Source: Bacteroidales bacterium (GTDB lineage Bacteria; Bacteroidota; Bacteroidia; Bacteroidales; WCHB1-69). Taken from it: DNA of 64,000 bases. Position 1 is the stretch's first letter; each line of letters begins with the position of its first letter. Under the pieces are notes generated by a model that made no database searches, was not told the DNA's origin, and saw nothing but the letters and a program-made list of their open reading frames with translations. Location: NCBI GenBank assembly GCA_017525245.1, contig JAFXTE010000061.1, forward strand, positions 62,001 to 126,000, given 5' to 3'. Position numbers and translations under genes: made by a program. Shown here in pieces: positions 23,064-35,900 of the stretch.

Positions 23064-24158
23064 CTATTTCGCCGTGTAGAAGGGCATCTTCACCGTCACG
23101 GCCTTCAGCAGACGGTTTCTCACCTTGATGAAAATCTCCGTGCCGGACTTCGCGAACTCTTTCTTGATCAGCGCCGTGCCGATACCCTTGTTCACAGACG
23201 GTCCGAATGTGCCGGAACGCACCTCGCCGATGACGTTGCCTTCGGCATCGCACACCTCGTAGCCGTTTCTCGGAATACCGCGGTCAATCAGCTCGAAACC
23301 GGCGATTCTGCGGGTCACGCCGTTGGCCTTCAGCTCTTCCATGTACTTGCGGTCAATGAAATCCTTGCCATCCACGAACTTCGTAATCCAGCCCAAGCCG
23401 GCCTCAATCGGGGAAATCGTGTCGTCAATCTCGTGACCATACAGGCAGAAGCCCATCTCCAAGCGCAACGTGTCGCGAGCACCCAAACCGATCGGTTTGA
23501 TGTCGAACTCGGCACCGGCCTCAAACACGGCGTCCCAAATCTTCATGGCCACTTCGTTCGGGAAATAAATCTCGCATCCGCCGCTGCCCGTATAACCGGT
23601 CGTGGAGAAGAGGATATTGTCAATACCGGCGAAAGTGATGATTTGGTTGGTGTAGTACTCCATATCAACCACGTTCGCGCTGGTCAGCTTCTGCATAGCC
23701 TTGAGAGCCAAAGGACCTTGAACAGCCAATTGGGAGATACCGTCAGAGATGTTCTCGATCTCAGCACCGAAAGCCTTGTTCTGCTCGACCACCCATGCCC
23801 AGTCTTTGTCAATGTTGGCGGCGTTCACCACTAACAGATAATCCTCGTCATGGAGGTTATAGACCAACAGGTCATCGACGATGCCGCCCTTGCCGTTCGG
23901 GAAGCAAGAATATTGCACCTTGCCCGGGAACAGTGCGGCCACGTCATTCGTGGTGATGTGTTGCAGCAAAGCCAAGGCCTTGGGACCCTTTACGGTAAAC
24001 TCACCCATGTGAGACACATCGAACACGCCCACCTTGTTACGCACCTGCAAGTGCTCGTTGGTGATGCTGTCATACTGAATCGGCATGTAAAAGCCGGCAA
24101 ACTCTTCCATTTTGGCGCCCAACGCCTCATGTTTCGCTCTGTAAACGGTTTCTTTCAT
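23064..24158 (-). CDS. gcvT: Aminomethyltransferase (glycine cleavage T protein)
   Basis: 364 residues, normal length. It transfers the methylene group from the lipoyl-bound intermediate of glycine cleavage to tetrahydrofolate, releasing ammonia. The start [20 protein letters not shown], the folate-binding [33 protein letters not shown], and [20 protein letters not shown] with EAGLGW are typical, with the C-terminal barrel after residue 280. No gcvH or gcvP gene is in the window. Its ATG overlaps the stop of the extended trmB frame (ATGA), yet a separate TACTTTTG box at 24199-24206 suggests its own promoter. Confidence 0.96.
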   Translation of the reverse strand: MKETVYRAKHEALGAKMEEFAGFYMPIQYDSITNEHLQVRNKVGVFDVSHMGEFTVKGPKALALLQHITTNDVAALFPGKVQYSCFPNGKGGIVDDLLVYNLHDEDYLLVVNAANIDKDWAWVVEQNKAFGAEIENISDGISQLAVQGPLALKAMQKLTSANVVDMEYYTNQIITFAGIDNILFSTTGYTGSGGCEIYFPNEVAMKIWDAVFEAGAEFDIKPIGLGARDTLRLEMGFCLYGHEIDDTISPIEAGLGWITKFVDGKDFIDRKYMEELKANGVTRRIAGFELIDRGIPRNGYEVCDAEGNVIGEVRSGTFGPSVNKGIGTALIKKEFAKSGTEIFIKVRNRLLKAVTVKMPFYTAK

Positions 24159-24955
24159 ATTGATTTTTGAATTAAATTGTTAAAGACATTTGAAAGTGCA
24201 AAAGTACAAAAAAAATGGAGAATTGATAATGAACAATGATAATTATTGCGAAAATCTAAAAAACTCCTCACCTCATCACATTCTTCATTCTTAATTCTTA
24301 ATTGCACATAATGTATCGTCTTCCCCTCCGCCAACCACATCTTCTCGTAGAACGTCTGCACCTCGGTGAGCAAAGGATCGGCACCGCCGGCGTAAACGTC
24401 AGGGATATTTTCGACAAGCTCCCAACGCTGCTCAGCGGCCGTTTCCAAAAGGTATTCGTACAAAAAGTCACTGTCAGACTTTAAATGCAAAACTCCGCCG
24501 TTTTCGGACCAAATTTTGCGGTAATAGTCATTAACGAAATGCGGACCCACCAACCGCTTGCGTTCCTTCTTGATCTGCGGATCCGGGAACGTCACCCAGA
24601 TCTCATCCACCTCGCCAGGCGCAAAATACTGACCTATATGGTCGATGGTGATGCGCAGAAACGCCACATTCGCCAACTCTTGCTCAATTGCATCCTTGCA
24701 ACCACGCCACAGTCGCGCCCCCTTCCGATCAATGCCGATGTAGTTTCGCTCAGGAAACCGCTTCGCCATCGCAATCGTATATTCGCCCTTTCCGCAGCCC
24801 AACTCAAGCACAATCGGACAGTCATTGTGGAAATAATCCTCCCGCCAACGCCCCCGCAATGGGAACTCCTTCCCTATCCTATCGTATTCCGTATGTTGAA
24901 ACAAATTCCCAAATGTCGCGTTCTCCGCAAATCTTGCCAATTTATGTTTTGCCAT
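24155..24955 (-). CDS. trmB: tRNA (guanine-N7-)-methyltransferase with repeat-derived tail
   Basis: 266 residues. It makes m7G46 in tRNA using S-adenosylmethionine. Motif I is [20 protein letters not shown] (about 49-68), then [12 protein letters not shown], and the catalytic [15 protein letters not shown] (120-134). The expected end is near residue 221 (IHYVQLRI). The further 45 residues come from low-complexity repeats (24240-24300, AATTAAGAATTAAGAATGAAG on the reverse strand) and from the gcvT promoter region, so the tail looks like read-through after loss of the native stop. The longer frame now ends in an ATGA overlap with gcvT. Confidence 0.93.
   Translation of the reverse strand: MAKHKLARFAENATFGNLFQHTEYDRIGKEFPLRGRWREDYFHNDCPIVLELGCGKGEYTIAMAKRFPERNYIGIDRKGARLWRGCKDAIEQELANVAFLRITIDHIGQYFAPGEVDEIWVTFPDPQIKKERKRLVGPHFVNDYYRKIWSENGGVLHLKSDSDFLYEYLLETAAEQRWELVENIPDVYAGGADPLLTEVQTFYEKMWLAEGKTIHYVQLRIKNEECDEVRSFLDFRNNYHCSLSILHFFCTFALSNVFNNLIQKSI
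24199..24206 (-). promoter_or_regulatory. -7 box TACTTTTG for gcvT (reverse strand)
   Basis: CAAAAGTA on the plus strand, 40 bp before the gcvT ATG, inside the extended trmB reading frame. Confidence 0.55.
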
Positions 24956-24963
24956 TGTAATGA

Positions 24964-24990
24964 TTATTGGTTATTGGTTATTGGTTATTG
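24964..24990. repeat. 7-bp tandem repeat TTATTGG
   Basis: Three full units and one partial unit just upstream of the trmB start. Nothing gene-like lies between here and 25049. Confidence 0.85.
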
Positions 24991-25048
24991 ATGGTTATAG
25001 TTAAATGGTTATACAAATAAAGGGGATTAATACCGAACAGGATCTTCA

Positions 25049-25088
25049 ACTACTAACTGCTAACTACTAACTGCTAACTACTAACTGA
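25049..25088. repeat. Simple ACTAACTGCTAACTACTAAC repeat
   Basis: Repeated ACTAACTGCTA units; they encode the last residues and the TAG stop of the ABC exporter gene. The reverse-complement form lies at 6690-6712. Confidence 0.8.
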
Positions 25089-26845
25089 TAGTACGCCCCC
25101 TGCGCCGCCATCAACTCTTCGTGCGTGCCTTGTTCCGCAATGCGGCCACCATCCAAGACGCAGATGCAGTCAGCGTTTCGAACCGTGGAAAGCCGGTGCG
25201 CAATCATCACCACTGTGCGTTGCTTGGCAAGTTCCTCCACCGACTGTTGGATCAGCCGCTCCGACTCCGTGTCCATCGCTGAAGTGGCCTCGTCCAGCAC
25301 CAACACAGGGGCATTCCGAAGCACCGCCCTGGCAATGCTCACCCGTTGCCGTTGCCCACCGGAAAGCGCCGTTCCTCTGTCGCCAACAATGTGGTTGAAA
25401 CCATCCGGCAGCGACATCACAAAATCGTAAATATTGGCCGCCTTGGCCGCTTCTTCAACCTCTTCCATGGTCGCAGCGCGTCCCAATGTGATGTTATTGT
25501 AAATCGTATCGTTAAAAAGCATCACATCCTGTGACACCAGCGCAAACAGACTCCGATAATATGCCACACGGAATTTATTCACCGCAACACCGTCAAGCAG
25601 AATCTCTCCGTCAGTGGGGTCATAAAACCGCATCAGCAAATCCGCCAATGTGCTCTTCCCTGCACCCGATTGACCGACAAACGCCACCGTCTGACCCTTC
25701 TTCACCTCCAAGTCCAAATGGCTGATGACTTCTGTATCAAAATAAGCGAACGAGACATCGCGAAATGCAATCTTATCTTTGAAATCAGAAACAGGCAACG
25801 CATCAGGCAAATCCCTAACCGGATCCTCAACAGAAAGGAACTCGTTAATGCGATCCAATGCCGCTTCACCGCGCTTATAATCCGAAAAGGCAGAAGAAAT
25901 ATTTGATATAGGCGTGATAATCTGCGAAAACAGGGCTATATAAGTAATAAACAACTCCGGGGAGAGCGAAGCTCGCTCCGACAACACCAACGAGCCACCA
26001 ATCACCAGCACCACCATCACGGAAACAACACCGAGAAACTCGCTCAACGGATTGGCCAAATAACTCTGCCTGTAAACTTTCTTCTGGTTCTGATGGAATT
26101 GTTGATTCAGCTGGGAAAACCGACGATAGGCACGCTCTTGGGCATTGAAACTATAAATCACTCGCAAGCCCGACAATGTCTCTTCCACATGAGAAAGGAG
26201 TACCCCCAACCGCTGACGATACGTTTTAGAGGAACGTTTCAGAAGATAGGCTAAAAAACCAATAATTAGAAACGAAACCGGCATCAGCAGCACCGCCCAA
26301 AACGTTAGCTGGTAATCTATATAGAACAGAAATCCAATATAGCATACCAATGCAATAGGGTCGGTTAGGAATTTTTGAATGGAAACCAAAATCGTATATT
26401 CCACCTCTTGCGTGTCATTCACTGCACGTGTTACCGCATCCCCTTTGTTCTGACGAGTGAAATAGCCCAACGGCAGCGAAACCATCTTGTCGTACAAACC
26501 GTTTCGTAATGTATAAAGGAAATCGCTGCGTACATGAGCCATAACCCATTGTGAGGAATAGGCCAAAAGATTACGAAGAAAATAAAGAACAACCGCGCAG
26601 ACTATAATCAACGCAATAGACTGCTGTAGATTACCGGATGGGACAACGTTATCAACGAGGGAAATAATATAAGAAGATAATGGACTCAGGTTGTCAAGGT
26701 TACCATAGAAAAGGAGCTTCACAAACGGCTCAATCATCAGAAACGTGAAAATCGTAAGCAACACATACCCCACATTCAGCAAGAACACCCCCGCCAAACG
26801 TCCTGCATACTGACGAATGAACTGTATGACAAATCTTTTTCTCAT
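25067..26845 (-). CDS. MsbA-type ABC exporter (fused membrane and ATPase domains)
   Basis: 592 residues. Six membrane segments (about 15-320) are fused to an ATPase domain: Walker A FVGQSGAGKSTLADLL (about 395-410), Q-loop LVSQDVMLFNDTI, signature LSGGQRQRVSIARA, Walker B VLVLDEATSAMD and H-loop IAHRLSTVR. Layout and length match half-size lipid or drug exporters; lipid A core flipping (MsbA) is likely for a Gram-negative cell but not shown. The last residues (QLVVSS) and the TAG are encoded by an intergenic tandem repeat, so the C-terminal tail has probably been rewritten. No clear promoter was seen in 26846-26939, a stretch of short AT-rich repeats. Confidence 0.93.
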   Translation of the reverse strand: MRKRFVIQFIRQYAGRLAGVFLLNVGYVLLTIFTFLMIEPFVKLLFYGNLDNLSPLSSYIISLVDNVVPSGNLQQSIALIIVCAVVLYFLRNLLAYSSQWVMAHVRSDFLYTLRNGLYDKMVSLPLGYFTRQNKGDAVTRAVNDTQEVEYTILVSIQKFLTDPIALVCYIGFLFYIDYQLTFWAVLLMPVSFLIIGFLAYLLKRSSKTYRQRLGVLLSHVEETLSGLRVIYSFNAQERAYRRFSQLNQQFHQNQKKVYRQSYLANPLSEFLGVVSVMVVLVIGGSLVLSERASLSPELFITYIALFSQIITPISNISSAFSDYKRGEAALDRINEFLSVEDPVRDLPDALPVSDFKDKIAFRDVSFAYFDTEVISHLDLEVKKGQTVAFVGQSGAGKSTLADLLMRFYDPTDGEILLDGVAVNKFRVAYYRSLFALVSQDVMLFNDTIYNNITLGRAATMEEVEEAAKAANIYDFVMSLPDGFNHIVGDRGTALSGGQRQRVSIARAVLRNAPVLVLDEATSAMDTESERLIQQSVEELAKQRTVVMIAHRLSTVRNADCICVLDGGRIAEQGTHEELMAAQGAYYQLVVSS

Positions 26846-26939
26846 CCTTTCTTGAATCTATAACTAAACATAACCTTTTACCTCCTAACCTATAACCCCG
26901 CATCAATAACCCATAACCACTAACCTATAACCATTAAAA

Positions 26940-26974
26940 AAGGGAGTTGCACGCACTGTGCGCACAACTCCCTT
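26940..26974 (-). terminator. Strong intrinsic terminator of the giant gene
   Basis: Stem AAGGGAGTTG / CAACTCCCTT with an inner CGCAC-T-GTGCG helix, followed on the reverse strand by a run of T. It lies 20 nt past the stop of the 3352-residue protein. Confidence 0.88.
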
Positions 26975-26993
26975 GCATTATTCAGTTAACAGA

Positions 26994-29900
26994 CTACTGG
27001 GCTAAGGAAGAAACAACCACTTTCTTGGTGATGATAGCATCGCCAGTACGAACGGTCAAGATATATGAACCGACACTGAGGTTGTTGACACCAAACTCGA
27101 AGTAGTAGTTATCGTTGTCGATAAAGGTCTTACCAGCATAAATCTGCGTACCACTGAGAGAGGTCAGCGTAACTGTAGCCTCACCGCTCATGTTGTGGAC
27201 ACGAGCCTTAAGAGTGGTGGTGATAGCAGGAGCCGGATTCGGCCAGACTTCCATATCAGGAGCAACCTCGGAAGCATCCACTGTGATAGCAGGAGCAAGT
27301 TCAGGAGCACCAGGAAGAGTTTCAGGCTCATAAACAGGACCCTCCTCAACTGAAATATGGATAGAGTCAACAGCAATCAAACAAGGATCACCTTTTGCAT
27401 ACCAGTGACCACCAATCAGAATACCACCGTTAGGATCAATAGCTCTGGGAGAAATAGTATTATCAGCCATGCTCCAACCCTCAGCTTGGTCAATATGAGG
27501 ATTCTGCCAGTTGTCTCTATAAGTGGTAGAATACAACTTGAAGATAACAGTGTATTCACCACCAGACAGGAACGGAGCAATCGTTTGAGTGACCGGACGT
27601 TGAGCAAGGAAGTGCATCCACAAGTCATCATAGTAGTTCGTGGTAGTCAAGAAGCTCAAATTACTATACGGGAAGTGGTTACCATAGTAGTTGTTCACAC
27701 TCGGGAAATCTTCAGCTGCGTATGCACTTGCACCGAAATAGTAAGATACATCATGCATATTACCGATTGTACCGCCAGGATTCAGCACTTGGAAGTCCAT
27801 TTCATTCTTGGTATTCCAGATGAATGAAGAAGCCCCACCAGCACCAACAGTAACTGTACTAATGTAATTCTCAATATGAGAAGCAGTCAGAGGAGTATGG
27901 TTGTCATACGGGCTTCTGTTGGTAAGAGCAACACCATTACGGTAGAACTCATACTCAACCCAAACGAGCGTATCGCTCTTAAGACATTCATCATTCACCT
28001 TCCAGATATACTGAAGACCTTCACCTGTAGAGCTAGAGAACTCATTCGTAACTTCACCATCCATAGTGGTAAAGATGAAGCCAACTGAATTGGTGATAAC
28101 CACTGATGCGGAACCAGGCTCACTGGTCTCACAACCATTTTCGTCAACAGCCGTAACGGTAACGGTGTGGACACTTGAACCACCCATACAGAGGATATCT
28201 TCAGGATTAACGTGAAGAGTAGCCGAGAACTCATTTGAAGTCTGTTCAACAGTATCACCATCGTCCAGGACGAAGAAGTAATTAGCAAAGCCTTCCGTAG
28301 CGGTGAACACATCAGCGACATCGTCATCACAACCACCTTCGGGAGCTGTGAGCGTAATTTCAGGAGCCGTAATGACATGCAACGTAGCCGTAGCCGGGAC
28401 ATCACCACAATCAGTGTGAACTGTCACAACGATATTGGCATTATTATACTCAGCACCATAAGTAGCAGTTGCTGAATAAGCCTCACCATTGATTGTCCAA
28501 GTAGGTTCGCCATTCACAACGTTAGACGGATCAGTTACAGATAAATTAGCTTGAGCAAGGTCAACAGTGTTACCAGCGCAAATCGTAATGTCATCAATTT
28601 CAACTGTGGGCTTGTCAAGAATTTCAAGAGCAATAGTATCAGTAGTGATAACATCGCCACAAGAAGTAACCCACTTGTAGTAAACCTCAATAGCGCTGTT
28701 TACAGGAGTAGTGGATGAAATTTCTGTATCATCAGTCATCGCATTCAAAATGAACCAACCTTGAGAAGCAACAGTTGCATTATTAATTACAAGCGTAGGA
28801 GCGGTTTCAATGAAGTAAGAGAACTGACTACCGCGGCAAGCAGCTTGCATCACAGGAGCAGTAGGTGTCCAAGTAGGAATGTTCAGATCAACATCAGCCG
28901 TGTCATTTCCACAACCTTCTGCACTGACAGCAATAACAACGAGTTTACCACCATTATAAGGAAGGAGGCTCTCAAATGTCGTTGTTTCAGGAGTAATAAC
29001 ATGACCTGTGCCAGTAATATCCTCACCCTCTGCAAAGACTTTGTAGATAACTTCGCCTTCAGTATCAGTAGCGGAATGCCAAACAGGAGTGTCAGTGACC
29101 ACATCAGATACCATAGAAGTACGGCACATTGTACCATTCACATTAACAGTAACTTCAGCAGCGTCGGAGAGACCGATTTGGAATGCACCAACAGTGTCAG
29201 AACCGCATGCATTAGTAGCATAGTACTTAACATTGATAATGGTATCCTTAGCAAGTTCCTTAATTTCAGCCATAGTGATAGCCTCGTAAGTGTCTTCAGC
29301 ACCAGCGTTCTCAACAACGAGTAACCAACCGTTAGCGGTAATCGGAGAACCGTTCGGCAACACATAACCGGTCAGGCCTGCACCAGGAATCGGAGATTCA
29401 ACTCCCAAAATGAGAGGTTCACCAGTACCAGTGTTACCACAATAGTATTGATTGAAATCGGCATCAAATTCAGATACGCAATCCATCAACGGATCAGGAT
29501 TCAACACGATAGTAGGTTTATCACTAACTTCGATGGTTGTTGCAGGAGTAGTGTACTGACCGCAGTGATTTGACAACACATAGTACAAACTTGCACCATT
29601 GTATGTATAATCAACTGTCGTGGTAATATCAAATTCCACATAATCGGTAGCACCCGGCATCTTAACGTATGCAACGGCCGTGACATCATCTCTGTCAACG
29701 CCATTGGTAATCTGCCAGCTGGTAGTCAAAGTTTGATTAGCACAAATTGCATCAACGGAAACGGTACCAACAGGAATCGTATCTACAACAAGTTGAGTCA
29801 GGATGGTGTCTGAACCACAATTGTTCTTAACGATGAATCCGAAATACTTGTCATTATAAGACAACTTAACAGGATTCATCAGGTAAGAAGTACCAGCAAG

Positions 29901-32900
29901 ATTCTCTTCAAGAACAGTGACAATCACGTTGTCAGCATCGGTGGAATCAACGAGGATGACATTAACTGTATCAACAGTTGCATCATGATGGTTGATAACA
30001 TAAGCAGGAACATTAATTTCAACTTGTCCACCAGCACAGAGTGTATCAATTGCAAGATCGGCGGTGAAGGCCGGGATAGAATCAATATAGAAATTGATTT
30101 GTTGCTGAGCAGCACAATCAGCATCGCCAGAATTGCATTCAATAACCACGTTAACAGGATCAACACTGTAATCGAATGTGTAATTCATGTCGGTGACAAC
30201 TGTACCATTGACATAATAGGTCGTATCAGCAGCATTTGTGATTGTGACATTCTCCATAATGTCAGAAAGAGTTACACCATAACAGTAAGCATCTTCAACT
30301 GCATCAGCATCAATAGCAGGAACGCCGAGGACAGTGATGTTATAGGTTACGATGCTGTCGCAACCCTCGGCACGGGCGATAGTGTCAGTGAATGAAGGAA
30401 CAACATAAGGATATTCAGCTGTACCTGCAATCAATTCGGCCAAATCTTCGGTACCGATAGCATCAAACATCTTAGCATCATTCACCTCATCGAGAGCAGG
30501 ATCTTCAGAGAAGAGGTCACAAACTTCGATGTCAACAGTGTTACGGACGAGAGGATTGATGACAAGGTTGAACAAACCAGTAGCATGACATCCATTCGTA
30601 TCAATCACATCAAGACAGAAGGAAACATTCTTATTGAATTTCCACTTGTTAGGATCGCTTGCGTATGCGGCAACAGAGTCAGGTGTAGAGACAAGGAACT
30701 CATACTCAGGATTAATAACAGCTGTATCCGTCACATGGTTCATAGTCCACCAAGCTTGTGCCCAACCATTATGAACAACACCGATGGTAAGAGATTCATT
30801 CTCACAAACCTGAGTTGAATTGCCAGTGATAGGCACCAAATCAACAGTGTACTGAATAGGATGAGCAGCATATACACAGACTTCAACTCTTCTGGCTGTA
30901 GAACAACCAGTAGCGTTATTAGTGGCGGTTACAGTGTAGAAGCAGCACATTTCCTGATCGGTAGCTACAGGAGCAGAAGCACCTTCGAAATAGGTGTTGT
31001 GACATTCCTTATGCCATCTGTAGGTGAAATCGCCTTCACAATCAGAGGTGGCAGTAGCAGTGATCCAAGCATTCTCCTCATTGAGACAGTACTTACGCAG
31101 ATCAACGTCAATCTCAGTATTGCAATTGTCATCAGTAGGAACTTCAAACGTTGAATCAACTTCGCAACCGGAATGAATTTCAATAGCCGTGACAGTGTGG
31201 AATCCAGAGAGAGAATTGAATGTCCAGGTAGCAACCACATCTGTGGTGTCATTACCATGGTCGAGAACAAATCTGAACTCAGCAGGATCAAATGTCGTAG
31301 TTGTAGCACTTACTGTGATAGTACCATCATACAAACTGTCAACACATGCATGGTTAGCCGTGACTTGATGATTAATAGTAATATCGTTAGGAGCAGTGGT
31401 GATTACAATAGAGTCGAAATCATTGTAAACACAACCTGAGATAGTATCATAAACAGTGAAATAGTAAACTCCGGCACCCAGACCAGTGAACAAACTGTCG
31501 TTCTGATAGGTCACACCGCCATCAATGCTATACTTATAGACACGGTTTCTCGGGTAAAGAAGTTCAGGAATATTAGGATCGAGAGGCAGGTGTGAATAAT
31601 CAAATTCAGCAGGAATGTAGGAAGTATGTAATTGAATTTCACCATTATAAGGTTCAACACAATGGGTATTCATTGTAGGAACACCAGTCAGAAGAACGGT
31701 GTCACGTCCGAGTTCGACAGTAATCGTATCAGCAATAATACAACCGGTACGGAGATCCTGAACTTGGACATAGTAGAAGGTGTCAATCAACCAGTAGAAT
31801 CTGTTGATAAGGTCATCATAGTTGACATTCACGTCAGAACCAACTGCGAAGCTATCCTCAGCAGTGTGGTAAGCGTAGTAGTATGAATAATAGTAGTATT
31901 GAACTTCATCGTAAGGAGGCATAACAGTGATAGTACCATTACCCGGTTTGTTGAATGTACCCACACAATAGGTGTTAGGTGTCTGTTTGAGAATGAGATC
32001 TTGCAGATCTTGTTGTTCAATCAGAACTGAACCTGAATCAACACACATGAAGTTGTCAATAACCTTATAGTTATAAACACCTGCATTCAGGCTGTCAAAT
32101 ACTACAACTGCGTTAGTAGCTACAACAGTGTCTTCAGCAAGAATAACAGTATATGTCATACCAGCAGTGTAATTAGTAATGGTGAAGGTCACCTTACCGT
32201 CATAGTTATGACCAGCAACAGCAGGGTCACAAATGGTATTCTCAACAGCGACGTTCGTAACCACAGGAGGATTAGAAGCATCAATAATGTTGAACAGAGA
32301 ATCAGTTTGACAACCGTTAGCGTCAATAGCTCTGATTCTATATTGACCAACAGCCAAATGAGTAGGATCAGTAATTTCTACCCAAACGTCAGCGACATCC
32401 GTTAACATTGCATATTGGTAAGTGTAAGTAGCAGGACTCGGAGTAATAGAACCATTTACGAGATTAGCGTCATTGTCGCAATACTGATTATCATGTTTAA
32501 TGAAAGTGAACACAGGATTGCTTGTGTTGTTTTGCACTCTCTTTGTAACAGTCTTCGTACAACCAGTGATTGTGTCAGTACCAAAGACTGAATATTGTCC
32601 CGGATGCAAACCATTGAGCGTTGTGCTCGGACCAGCATAAACAACTGAATCGTTAGAAAGATCTGTAACAACAAAGCGTACATTAGCCTTTGTGAACGAG
32701 AGCTTGCCATTGAACGGAGCAACACAATGCGTATTTGCATTTTGATTAACCGTAAAGTCAAAACCATTAATGGAATTAATATGAACAATACGAGGAGTAG
32801 AACACTCTGTGGTATCATTCTCCTTAATTACAGTATAGTCACCAGGAGCAAGGTTATGATAAGGATAGAGGACTGGAGCGCCATTGGCATCAAACACATA

Positions 32901-35900
32901 GTAGGTGTAACCAGGTTCAGCATTGATATTAATCTGACCGTTTCCATTTGCGGTACAATAAGTAGAAGCAACTGAATCAATTTCGTTGTGGAATACAGGA
33001 TACGTAATCACCTCACCAACATAAACGGGGAAGGTGGTCTCACAACCAAAGTCAGTAATGATTAACACCCAATAGGTGTGGTTACCAGCAAGTTCATCGA
33101 AAATGATAGAAGTAACAGGAACTGAATCGTCCCATGAAGGGATTTGAGTGATAATAGAATCAATCAGGTTAATTTGCTCCTCTTCATAGTAGAGTTTATA
33201 GCTATAACCCTTAGGCATGTTTTTCAAACGGATAAGACCGTTATAAAGCTCAACGCAACGGGTATTCGGGAATACTTCATAATCAGGAATAGGAAGTGTT
33301 TCGTGAACAGTGACAGAAACAGTGTCAGTAGCCACACAGTTCACGGAGTCGATAGCCGTCACTTTGTAAACATAGACAGAAGTGGAAGAACCGGCTTCAA
33401 CAGTATCAATGTTGGAGAAAGACTGGCTGTGGGACAAGGTATCAACACCTTTAGACCAAGACCAGCTAACTTGACCAATAGCAAGAGAGTCGACGGCTGT
33501 GAAATTGAAGGTAGCCGGATCGCAATCTTCGCGAGGAGTAACAGATGCGCGGACATGGATTCTGTCAGGATAAACCAATGCTCTGAACTTGTCCGTAATC
33601 TTAAGGGTATCTTCACCGCATTGTGAAACGACATACACGGTGACATCGGTATCTTGTGTCAATTCTTCGTCAGCAGCAGGTTCTTGCCAAATTGCTTTAG
33701 GAGGCCAGATACCGCAGAAATATTGAAGGTTGCCCACCACATAATGGGTGAAGTCACCAACTGTCATTCTACATTGTTCCTCAAGAGGTCTGATATCATG
33801 GTGAATGCCACCAACGTATTCAGGTGCCGTATCTTTCACAGGAACCCAAATGGAATCCACAGCGGTACATCCGTAAAGGTCAGTTACGAAAACTTGAGCG
33901 TCATAAAGATAGGTACAGCTGTCAGGAACAATCCAAAGACCTGTTGTATCTTCAACAGAAAGAACATTCAAGCTCTGGGAAGTAGTCCATTGATAAGTAA
34001 GATTCGGAATAGTCTGGGAAGGATTGGAAGCATCGCGAGCAGCAAGCCAAACGATACCTACGTTAGGAGTATAAGAACCCTCCCATACAACGCCTACATT
34101 AGGAACGTATGTATAAGGCGGCTGGCAAACATTGTTTTCGTGAGGAACGATCACAATATTGGGAGCAGCATGGACATCCACAGTAGCATAATCAGAAGAT
34201 TTGCTACAACCATAAAAATCGGTGACTGTCATATTGACATGATAAACTCCAGCCGCAGTGGGAACCACGTATGTGTTCACTGAATCTTTGTTGCCGAAAT
34301 TGATTATTGAATCAGCCTCCAGGCTACCCCATTGGAAATGCAACGGATGAGCCACATCGAAATGGTAACCGAAATCAACCAAAGTAGAATCAAATGAGAG
34401 GAATGCGGTGTCACCGAAACAGATCACGGGATCAACCGTAACATTCGGAACGATAAGCGTATCGGGTTCAAACCAGAAAGCCAACGTATCGGCCTGATTA
34501 CCGCAATCATCCTCAACAACAACCTCAACGGTCAGCTGGTTACCTACGAGATCTCTGAAAATATCCGTGCTATCGTATGCAACCACATGACCGAATCGAG
34601 AAGATTCCTCCCAATAGAATTCGGCGTGATTCATAAGATATGCAGAGTCGAATTCCACGCAGTTATCTTGCACTTTACCAAGGAATGCCATAACGAACTC
34701 TTCCTTGGTAAGGGAGTTGAACGTACAGTTCATACCACGTTTCGGTTGAAGACGTTCGTAAATAGGTCTGTTCAACGTACCCACGAAATACGGAGCAACC
34801 TGGTCGTGAGCGGTGAATGTCTGTGTGAACGTGGAAGCGTTACCACAGTTATCATAGAACGTATAGGTTCTCACCAACACATTCTCACAAGCACTTAAAT
34901 CATAAGTGGTATCCTTGCAGGTGAAGTTGGCAATTTCGCCGCAATTGTCATAAATAGTTGTCAAGCCAGCGAAACCATCGAGAGTCTTGATGGTATCAGG
35001 ACGATTGACACCTTCAAAGTCGCACTGATTCCGTGTTGCTTCCCAAGTAGCGGGATTAACAACAGGGGCAATAATGTCCTTAGCGATGAAGGTAGCGGTA
35101 TCCTTCACGAAACAACCATTGGCATCCGTAACCGTATAATAAAGGTTATAGATACTGTCACACACAAAGTCAACAATCTTGGTATAAGGCTTATTATACG
35201 TGGTGGTCTGTTGGTTGTTCGGAGAGGCCAACACCGAATTGTAGTCTGCATCAAAATCGGAGGTTTGGTTTACTGTGTAAGGGAACTCCGTCTGTGTCGA
35301 GGTAACCGTCATGGCAAAATCCACATTATCAGGATGCGGGCAAACGGTATCCAAATAACTGAGGACAATTTCCGGAGTTTGGTGGAACGTAAGGGTCACC
35401 GTTGCATGAGCAGCTGAATAGCAATCGCTCACAGAGTTGTAAGCTTTCACCGTAAATGTAATGGTACGGTCAATATTCGTTGCCGGTCTGAGAGCAGTCA
35501 GATCAACAGGGTAAGAGTCACCTGTGTAAACTGAATCGCCGTTAAGGAACCACACGCTCGTATTAGAGCAGTTGTAGGTGTCGTTGGCACGGCTGACCGT
35601 AAGGGTCATCGTAGTGGCTTCGCTCTCGTTACAGATATCGTATGAACCACCCGTAGGAGCAGGAAGCTCTCTGATAGTCACACTGATAAGAGCGGCCGGA
35701 CCAGTACATTCCACTATTTCGGCACAGGTATGATAAATGTTGACCTGACGGACATAGTAGGTATGTGTACCCACGGTAGTGGGAGCAGCGGGGACTGTTG
35801 TAGTCCAGCCCGTATTGCCGTTAAGAGACCATTCAAGTCTCACAGAAACAACACCTTTGTTGGCAGTGTCAGCCAAAGTCACCAATGAGTTCAGATCAAT

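Noticed and set aside
22879-23253. N-terminal extension of the kinase frame
   Set aside because: It is made of the AAATCGC tandem repeat, the terminator and the end of gcvT read out of frame; the -7 box sits at 22897-22904.
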